The notes under the pieces: model-generated
What the model saw: only the letters and a program-made list of their open reading frames with translations
What the model was told of the DNA's origin: nothing
Databases searched by the model: none
Shown: positions 4,875-9,774 of the stretch, piece after piece
How positions within the stretch are numbered: the stretch's first letter is position 1
Layout of the letters: every line of letters starts with the position of its first letter
Source of the DNA: Waterburya sp039181635
GTDB taxonomy: Bacteria > Cyanobacteriota > Cyanobacteriia > Cyanobacteriales > Xenococcaceae
Length of the DNA stretch: 9,774 nucleotides
Reading direction: 5' to 3'
Assembly: GCA_039181635.1 (NCBI GenBank)
Contig: JBCDCO010000209.1
Location: forward strand, 1 to 9,774
Made by a program: the position numbers and the translations under genes

Positions 4875-6125
4875 TTGTCGATTCAATATACTGCTTTGGC
4901 ACTAGCGAATCTCTGGATATTTTTTGTACCACCCGTAGCGGGAAGCATTATTGGCTATTTCACCAACGATATAGCTATCAAAATGCTTTTTCGCCCCTAC
5001 AAGCCGATTTATATTGGTAAGCGCAAGTTACCCTTTACTCCTGGCTTGATTCCGAGCAATCAAGAACGTTTAGCCCAAAAGGTTTCAGATACTATTATGG
5101 GTTCACTGCTCACTCCAGGAGAGCTGCAAAAACTAGCCCAAAGATTGCTAGCAATAGAGAGGATCGAAAGCGCGATTTCTTGGTTAATCAGGCTAGCTTT
5201 AGATCAGGTTAAATCCGATCGCGAACAAAAAACCGCCAAAATTTTGGGCAAAATTCTCAGAGATCTTTTTAGCCAATCATTACCGAGACTGGTCAAAGTG
5301 CTGGCAAGAAGAGAAGATTTTTTGGAAGCTCAAATCAATCAGATCTTTGATCGTATTCTACTAAATTTTAAGCTCAAGGACAGCCAGGGCAAACAGTTTG
5401 CCGACTGGCTATTAACCGCAGTAATCCCACCCGACACTCTGCGCCGAGCAATTATCGATTTTTTGAGCGATCGCAATATCCAAATCATCGATGAAGGTTT
5501 CCGCGAGAAAACCAGCGGTACTTATTGGGTGGTGGCAAATTTATTTGGTTTGAGCAACAGCTTGGTTAGACTGCGCTCTTTTTGTATCGACGAGCCTGAA
5601 ATTACTAATGCTAGGTTACAAGAGCTAACTTACTCTCTACAAATTCGCGATCGCATTAAAAATTGGCTGACTAGTCTTTCTTTACAAAACTTGCCCGTTT
5701 CTACCGTCAGACAGCTACGTAAAACAGTCAGGAACGCAGTACGTAACTACATCAAAGATGAAGGAGGCGATGTAGTTGCTCGTTTGGGAGATTCTGTCGA
5801 ATGGGAAAACTTAGCGGGGATAATTTTAAAGCGGCTGCAGTCTTCTCCCACCGTCAACGATTCTTTAGAAGTCGTCAGTCAAGAATTGGCTTTAATTTTA
5901 GATCGCTATCTAGAAAGAGATTTAGAAAAGCTAGTCGCCCAGGCGATTCCCATTTTGTCGATCGACCAGGTAATCATAGATCGAGTTACGGCTACCTCTC
6001 CAGAAGAATTAGAAGAAGCAGTGCAGGGAATTGTCAAAAACGAACTACAGGCGATCGTCAATCTGGGTGGAATATTGGGTTTTATCGTCGGCTTATTGCA
6101 GGTTGTCATTCTATTTTTTAACTAA
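4875..6125 (+). CDS. DUF445 family membrane protein
   Basis: A 416-residue protein of the DUF445 (YheB-like) family, whose biochemical role is not established. Visible: an N-terminal membrane segment (about 6-29), then the family hallmark GYFTNDIAIKMLFRP (27-41) and LPFTPGLIPSNQERLA (52-67). A long, charged, largely helical middle follows (about 65-390), with many amphipathic segments, and the protein ends in a C-terminal hydrophobic helix (about 396-416, GILGFIVGLLQVVILFF). It is thus anchored at both ends, with the helical body on one face of the membrane. The only sensible start is TTG at 4875: an in-frame stop lies at 4866-4868, and the first in-frame ATG falls inside the hallmark motif at residue 37 and would delete the first membrane segment. 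No Shine-Dalgarno sequence is seen. It follows menG on the same strand after 90 bases, so readthrough is possible. Confidence 0.88.
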   Translation: MSIQYTALALANLWIFFVPPVAGSIIGYFTNDIAIKMLFRPYKPIYIGKRKLPFTPGLIPSNQERLAQKVSDTIMGSLLTPGELQKLAQRLLAIERIESAISWLIRLALDQVKSDREQKTAKILGKILRDLFSQSLPRLVKVLARREDFLEAQINQIFDRILLNFKLKDSQGKQFADWLLTAVIPPDTLRRAIIDFLSDRNIQIIDEGFREKTSGTYWVVANLFGLSNSLVRLRSFCIDEPEITNARLQELTYSLQIRDRIKNWLTSLSLQNLPVSTVRQLRKTVRNAVRNYIKDEGGDVVARLGDSVEWENLAGIILKRLQSSPTVNDSLEVVSQELALILDRYLERDLEKLVAQAIPILSIDQVIIDRVTATSPEELEEAVQGIVKNELQAIVNLGGILGFIVGLLQVVILFFN

Positions 6126-6192
6126 ATATTTCCTTCGGCAATCCTTATGATTTTTTTAAAGATTTCGATGTATTTTCTGCATTTTCCTTAAG

Positions 6193-6230
6193 TATAATTA
6201 CGGGCAAAATTTGATTTTGTAAATAGAGGG
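6193..6230 (+). promoter_or_regulatory. Candidate -10 box and ribosome binding site of aqpZ
   Basis: TATAAT at 6193-6198 is a consensus -10 hexamer, 40 bases before the aqpZ start. No good -35 is seen at the expected distance. GAGGG (6226-6230) lies 8 bases before ATG 6239 and is the clearest Shine-Dalgarno sequence of any gene in the window. Confidence 0.45.
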
Positions 6231-6238
6231 CTGTAATT

Positions 6239-7015
6239 ATGAAAAAGTACATTGCCGAACTATTGGGAACTTTCTGGTTGGTTCTAGGTGGATGTGGTAG
6301 CGCAGTGCTGGCTGCTGTTTATGCTGCCAACACAGAAGACATAAATTTTTTCAACATCGGCTTAGGATTTTTAGGAGTGTCTCTAGCATTTGGTCTAACA
6401 GTTTTGACCATGGCATATGCGATCGGACATATTTCGGGCTGTCATCTCAATCCAGCCGTGTCTTTTGGCTTATGGGCTGGAAAACGTTTTTCTGGGAAGG
6501 ATTTGCTACCCTACATTATCGCCCAGACAATCGGTGCGGTATTAGCAGGAGGTTTTATTTATCTTATTGCTAGCGGTAACGGTAGCTTTGCCCTAGAAGG
6601 CTCTAATCCTCTGGCAACCAACGGATTTGGTGAACATTCTCCTGGTGGCTACAATCTAATTACCTGTTTGATTACAGAGATCGTAATGACTTTTATGTTT
6701 CTCTTTATCATTCTGGGAGCTACTGATGTCCGCGCACCTGCTGGATTTGCTCCGATTGCGATTGGACTAGCATTGACTTTAATTCATTTGATTAGTATTC
6801 CTGTTACTAATACTTCCGTCAACCCAGCCAGAAGTACTGGAGTTGCTTTGTGGGCGGGTCAAGAATTGGTATCTCAGCTATGGTTATTCTGGTTAGCTCC
6901 CATCGTGGGTGGCTTATTAGCAGGATGGACTTACAATAGCCTGTTTGCCGAGCCTGTCACTGGACAAGAATTCGATCGCTCTCAAATAGAAAACGAACCC
7001 GCAATTAACCAATAG
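6239..7015 (+). CDS. aqpZ: Aquaporin Z, water channel
   Basis: A major intrinsic protein family channel of 258 residues that conducts water across the plasma membrane and helps adjust to osmotic change. Six hydrophobic segments are visible, plus two half-helices carrying the NPA boxes at 71-73 (HLNPAVSFG) and 195-198 (SVNPARSTG). The aromatic/arginine filter matches E. coli AqpZ position for position: F51, H183, T192, R198. With the phrases GTFWLVLGGCGSAVLAA and GHSPGG-like GEHSPGGYN this supports a water-selective AqpZ rather than a glycerol facilitator, which would have a larger filter and an extra Asp after the second NPA. Differences from E. coli are a cysteine at 68 directly before the pore His-Leu-Asn-Pro-Ala, a loop insertion at about 28-38, and a hydrophilic C-terminal tail of about 20 residues (EPVTGQEFDRSQIENEP). 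The gene stands 113 bases after the DUF445 gene and is convergent with the M50-like gene. Confidence 0.95.
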   Translation: MKKYIAELLGTFWLVLGGCGSAVLAAVYAANTEDINFFNIGLGFLGVSLAFGLTVLTMAYAIGHISGCHLNPAVSFGLWAGKRFSGKDLLPYIIAQTIGAVLAGGFIYLIASGNGSFALEGSNPLATNGFGEHSPGGYNLITCLITEIVMTFMFLFIILGATDVRAPAGFAPIAIGLALTLIHLISIPVTNTSVNPARSTGVALWAGQELVSQLWLFWLAPIVGGLLAGWTYNSLFAEPVTGQEFDRSQIENEPAINQ

Positions 7016-7115
7016 CGTTGTTTATCTTTCACCGTGAATTGTAAACTAACTGGCTTTTAGAAACTTTTGGTATGACTCTGCGTCAGGCAAAAGCTCGGCG
7101 TAGCAGTCTTATCGA

Positions 7116-7144
7116 TAGCTAGCAATTATTCGCGCTACTAGCTA
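7116..7144. terminator. Inverted repeat between convergent genes
   Basis: TAGCTAG (7116-7122) and CTAGCTA (7138-7144) form a 7-bp stem around 15 bases, in the 142-base spacer between the convergent aqpZ and M50-like genes. A nested TAGC/GCTA pairing (7120-7123 with 7134-7137) is an alternative. There is no T-run directly after it on either strand, so its use as a shared terminator is inferred from position alone. Confidence 0.3.
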
Positions 7145-7157
7145 CTGATCGCCTTCT

Positions 7158-8651
7158 TTAAATTCCTAGTAAGTTACCGATCGCCTCTGGCAAAGGTAAG
7201 ATCATAACTACCAGTAGAGCCAGAGCAAATAACCCCAGAGCATCTCGACCATTATCTAACTCAGTTACATCGTTTAGAGCTGGTTGATCGATTAGGGGGA
7301 TTAACCACATAATCACAGCCCAAACCCAAAAGTAGGGGTGAACTAGGGCAAAAAACAGAGTCAAAATGCGAGCAATCTGCCCGACGGCGATCGCCATTTT
7401 TTGTCCAAACACGGCATGAACGATGTGTCCTCCATCAAGTTGTCCGATGGGCATCAAATTTATTGCCGCAATAAACAAACCAACACATCCCGCAACTGCT
7501 ATTGGATGGAGTTGAATACCCATATCTGCAGTTAGAGCAGAACCCAAAGCTAGTTTTGCCAACACCGATAAAAATAGAGACAGGCGAGGGTCTTGAGCCT
7601 GGAGATTGAAGGTAGAAGTATCTTCTAAAGGAACGACTTCAGACGCGGATAGTCCCCAAAGTAAAATTGGAACAATCACAATCAAGCCAGAAATCGAACC
7701 GACTATAGCTATATCGAACAAAGCTTTGCGATGGGGAATGGGAGATTTTCGCTGACTCAAGGCACCTAAAGTGCCGACGGCAAAATTATCTAATAAAAAG
7801 GGAAAAGGAATAAAGTAAGGTAGGGTAGTTCTGACTTTGTAATACAGAGAGACAAAGTAGTGACTAAACTTTTGGGCGGCAATAATCAAGAGTAGAGGCA
7901 GGCTATAGCTCAAGCCTTTAAGCAGTAAGGCAGGATTAGCTGGAATGTCTTCCAAAGAGGTGCCATCAATAGTGACCCCTGCAATGCTGGTAGTCAGTAA
8001 GGTAATTGCAAACATGACTACGGCAAAACCAATTCTTAAATCTTTAGTATTTTCTTTATTTGCTTCTTTTGCTTGAGGGTTGGGTACGAGAGCAAAGAAA
8101 GGCTTGCCTCGAAAACTCTCCTGAAAAATGAGGAAAAAGCGATCGCCAAAAGCCTGTTCGATATTGTCTTTAATCTCCTGATAGGCTTTTTCGGGAATTG
8201 TCTTTAGTTTTCCACGACAAAAGATCGCCTGGGGACGATAATCAATATTTTGTAGGTAGTAAACGTTCCAAGGAAAACAGTTACGTAGAGTAGTTTCTTC
8301 TTGATTGTTAATGGGGCAAGGTTGAGAAGTAGATTCAGCAGCAGTCTTAGCCATAGCAAGGGGTCTGTTATCGGTTGATTTTGTATTTGCGGCGGAGGTT
8401 TTCTCTGGTCTTCCGCGCTGAACGAGCCATCCGTAGAGGAAAGCACAGATAATTAGAGGAAATAAAAATACAGGTAAGGGTAGGGGTTGCTCTTCGCCAA
8501 AAATATAAGTCCAAAAAGTCCAGATATAGGATGGTAGCATAACTACCAACCAGCACAGCCATACAGGTGTAGTGGTTTTGTGTCTCACACTGCGATCGAC
8601 AACCAAATAGGTAATAGGACTTAATATAACTAAAATCAACCAGAGTTTCAT
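7158..8651 (-). CDS. M50 (site-2 protease/EGY-like) membrane protein with degenerate zinc motif
   Basis: A 497-residue polytopic membrane protein of the site-2 protease (peptidase M50) superfamily, closest in layout to cyanobacterial and chloroplast EGY proteins. In order: two or three N-terminal hydrophobic segments (about 3-78), a polar low-complexity linker (81-120), and a soluble domain (about 120-192, including CFPWNVYYLQNIDYRPQAI). The M50 membrane core then spans about 207-489. KVRTTLPYFIPFPF (272-285) and NLMPIGQLDGGH (398-409) are typical of the family, and D406 matches the third zinc ligand. The first motif, expected as HExxH, reads QKFSH at 260-264, so both the first zinc His and the catalytic Glu are missing and only the second His remains. 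Arabidopsis EGY3 is likewise a member without the intact motif and is considered proteolytically inactive. I therefore infer a chaperone, scaffold or competitor role rather than proteolysis. Its promoter region is shared with the divergent MBL-fold gene. Confidence 0.87.
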   Translation of the reverse strand: MKLWLILVILSPITYLVVDRSVRHKTTTPVWLCWLVVMLPSYIWTFWTYIFGEEQPLPLPVFLFPLIICAFLYGWLVQRGRPEKTSAANTKSTDNRPLAMAKTAAESTSQPCPINNQEETTLRNCFPWNVYYLQNIDYRPQAIFCRGKLKTIPEKAYQEIKDNIEQAFGDRFFLIFQESFRGKPFFALVPNPQAKEANKENTKDLRIGFAVVMFAITLLTTSIAGVTIDGTSLEDIPANPALLLKGLSYSLPLLLIIAAQKFSHYFVSLYYKVRTTLPYFIPFPFLLDNFAVGTLGALSQRKSPIPHRKALFDIAIVGSISGLIVIVPILLWGLSASEVVPLEDTSTFNLQAQDPRLSLFLSVLAKLALGSALTADMGIQLHPIAVAGCVGLFIAAINLMPIGQLDGGHIVHAVFGQKMAIAVGQIARILTLFFALVHPYFWVWAVIMWLIPLIDQPALNDVTELDNGRDALGLFALALLVVMILPLPEAIGNLLGI

Positions 8652-8786
8652 AAAAAAGCGTTTTGAACCTATATTTTGAATTCTCTTTCTAAATAACTAT
8701 TTTGGACTAGGAATTTAGTATGTGAATATAAAATTAAAATGTAATTAATCTAGAATCTAGTTAAACTAGGTATCTCCACTTTTAGA
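8652..8786. promoter_or_regulatory. Divergent promoter region with AATCTAG repeat and palindrome
   Basis: These 135 AT-rich bases separate the starts of two outward-facing genes. At 8747-8760 the heptamer AATCTAG occurs twice in tandem. It runs into the palindrome CTAGTT-A-AACTAG (8757-8769), which ends 17 bases before ATG 8787. The cluster could be an operator for the MBL-fold gene or for both genes. No regulator is recognised. Confidence 0.4.
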
Positions 8787-9485
8787 ATGCCCCAAAACCT
8801 AACCAAAATTAATGATTCAGGCTCGGTCAACAGCAAATCTCCTCGACCTATTTTGCCAGGAATATTTGCTTTCACTCCCAATCGAGATACATTAGGTGCA
8901 ACTTCTTACTTTATTGTAAATAAAACTGGCAACGTTCTTCTCGATTGTCCTGCCTGGAATGAAGTCAATCAGGAGTTTATTATGGCTCAGGGTGGAGTAA
9001 AATTTTTGGTTATTACTCATCGAGGCAGCATTGGCAAAAGCGTGATGGAAATGCAAAAAACCTTAAATTGCCAAGTAATAGTCCAAGAACAAGAGGCTTA
9101 TCTATTGCCCGAAGTCGAAGTCACCTCATTTGCCAGAAATATGACTCTCGGCACTAATTTAGAGCTTATTTGGACTTGTGGACATTCTCCAGGCTCGGCT
9201 TGTATGTATTCATCAGAACATGGGGGGATACTGTTTACAGGCAGACATTTGCTACCCAAATCTCAAACAGAAATTGTTCCTCTACGCACCGCCAAAACTT
9301 TTCATTGGTGGCGACAGCTCGACAGTATTAAAGCGTTACGCGATCGCTTTGATGCGGCAAGTTTACAATATATCTTACCTGGAGCAAATACAGGCTATCT
9401 CAGGGGTAAAGGTTATGTTGAAAATGCCTATAGATGTCTATCTTCACTGGATTTGACCGCCCTTCGTGCTCAAGAAATAATCTAG
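8787..9485 (+). CDS. Metallo-beta-lactamase-fold protein with degraded metal site
   Basis: A soluble 232-residue protein with the outline of the metallo-beta-lactamase (MBL) fold. It has the N-terminal strand pattern IFAFTPNRDTLGATSYFIVNKTGNVLLDCP (26-55) with the usual turn before an Asp, the post-strand LVITHRG (74-80), CGHSPGSACMY (131-141), ILFTGRHLLP (148-157) and YILPGANTG (195-203). The metal ligands are mostly gone. The HxHxDH box reads HRGSIG (78-83), keeping only its first His. H133 of GHSPGS is kept. The bridging Asp of the usual FTGD is R153, and the last His is replaced within PGANTG. Two ligands of about seven remain, so hydrolase activity is unlikely; a binding or structural role is inferred. 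The first about 20 residues are polar and probably disordered. No Shine-Dalgarno sequence is seen before the ATG. The gene is divergent from the M50-like gene and converges, with a 15-base gap, on the partial gene at the window end. Confidence 0.82.
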   Translation: MPQNLTKINDSGSVNSKSPRPILPGIFAFTPNRDTLGATSYFIVNKTGNVLLDCPAWNEVNQEFIMAQGGVKFLVITHRGSIGKSVMEMQKTLNCQVIVQEQEAYLLPEVEVTSFARNMTLGTNLELIWTCGHSPGSACMYSSEHGGILFTGRHLLPKSQTEIVPLRTAKTFHWWRQLDSIKALRDRFDAASLQYILPGANTGYLRGKGYVENAYRCLSSLDLTALRAQEII

Positions 9486-9500
9486 AAGAGGATAGTGTTG

Positions 9501-9774
9501 TCAGACACTCAATTCTCCAGCAAAGCTTTGGCGTTTGTGAAATTCATACGCCCCCATCAACGCACCCCACGTACCTTTTCCTGTGTTGGGATCGATGCCT
9601 TTGTCGTAAGTTAAAAGTTCATTTCCAGAAGCTTTAAAACCAAGAAAAACTTGAAAGCTAGTGCCTTGGTAAGTAACCGTGCAGGGTTCTTCGCTGACTG
9701 GAGTGGTCTCAAAAACATATTTACCCAAATCTGATTCTTGAGTGGCTACCGTAAGAGTGCAGTTGGGTAAAAAC
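9501..9774 (-). CDS. 3' part of a gene of unknown function (cut by window edge)
   Basis: The reading frame is open from the right window edge to the TGA at 9501-9503, giving the last 90 residues of a protein whose start lies outside. A TTG at 9728 could be read as a start, but the frame continues upstream of it as FLPNCTLTVATQESD without a stop, so I treat the gene as partial. The visible part is polar and strand-rich with two cysteines (in PNCTLT and EEPCTVTY). It has a glycine-rich turn (KGIDPNTGKGTWGALMGAYE) and no membrane segment. The CTVTYQG and NELLTY stretches suggest a small beta-sheet domain, possibly exported, but I do not recognise the family. It ends 15 bases from the stop of the convergent MBL-fold gene. 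Confidence 0.55.
   Translation of the reverse strand, partial: FLPNCTLTVATQESDLGKYVFETTPVSEEPCTVTYQGTSFQVFLGFKASGNELLTYDKGIDPNTGKGTWGALMGAYEFHKRQSFAGELSV

Noticed and set aside
5801..6121. 106-codon frame inside the DUF445 gene
   Set aside because: It overlaps a well-supported gene on the same strand in another frame and has an Arg/Ser-rich composition typical of an out-of-frame reading.
9434..9637. 67-codon frame running across the gap between the last two genes
   Set aside because: It overlaps the ends of two convergent genes and has no motif, sensible start context or independent support.
1..9774. tRNA, rRNA or riboswitch genes
   Set aside because: No cloverleaf with a CCA-type acceptor stem and TTCRANNC T-arm, no rRNA-like sequence and no recognised riboswitch core were seen on reading both strands.

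Overview
The window reads as chromosomal DNA of a cyanobacterium. The strongest sign is at least twelve copies of the octamer GCGATCGC (HIP1) in 9.8 kb, where chance would give well under one. Heptameric tandem repeats in the spacers, a plant/cyanobacterial-type demethylphylloquinone methyltransferase and a chloroplast EGY-like M50 membrane protein agree with this. The species is not resolvable by eye; a repeat-rich unicellular or colonial lineage (Pleurocapsales-like) is only a guess.

Layout, left to right. Positions 1-359 are non-coding, with a degenerate heptamer array and a palindrome close to the first start codon. At 360-1697 (+) lies a glutathione-reductase-like flavoenzyme, followed 31 bp later by a small unrecognised protein (1729-2025, +). 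Positions 2026-2780 are a 755-bp spacer packed with repeats: two heptamer arrays, two hairpins and a palindrome-rich mosaic that appears to sit inside one of the arrays. A CaCA-family Ca2+/Na+:H+ antiporter (2781-3884, -) follows, divergent from menG (4074-4784, +). A DUF445 membrane protein with a TTG start (4875-6125, +) and aquaporin Z (6239-7015, +) come next. Convergent to aqpZ is an M50-like membrane protein without an intact HExxH (7158-8651, -). Divergent from it is a metallo-beta-lactamase-fold protein without most of its metal ligands (8787-9485, +). The 3' part of an unrecognised gene (9501 to the window edge, -) closes the window.

The genes do not form one pathway. They are household membrane-transport, quinone and redox genes arranged singly or in pairs. 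The unusual points are at the level of residues and repeats. The reductase lacks the NADPH-phosphate grip and one glutathione-binding arginine. Two neighbouring divergent genes encode hydrolase folds with degraded metal sites. The long spacer shows small repeats inserted in, or growing beside, other repeats, and one short repeat also forms the C-terminal codons of the antiporter. I did not find a defence island, CRISPR array, prophage, RNA gene or clear new multi-gene system.
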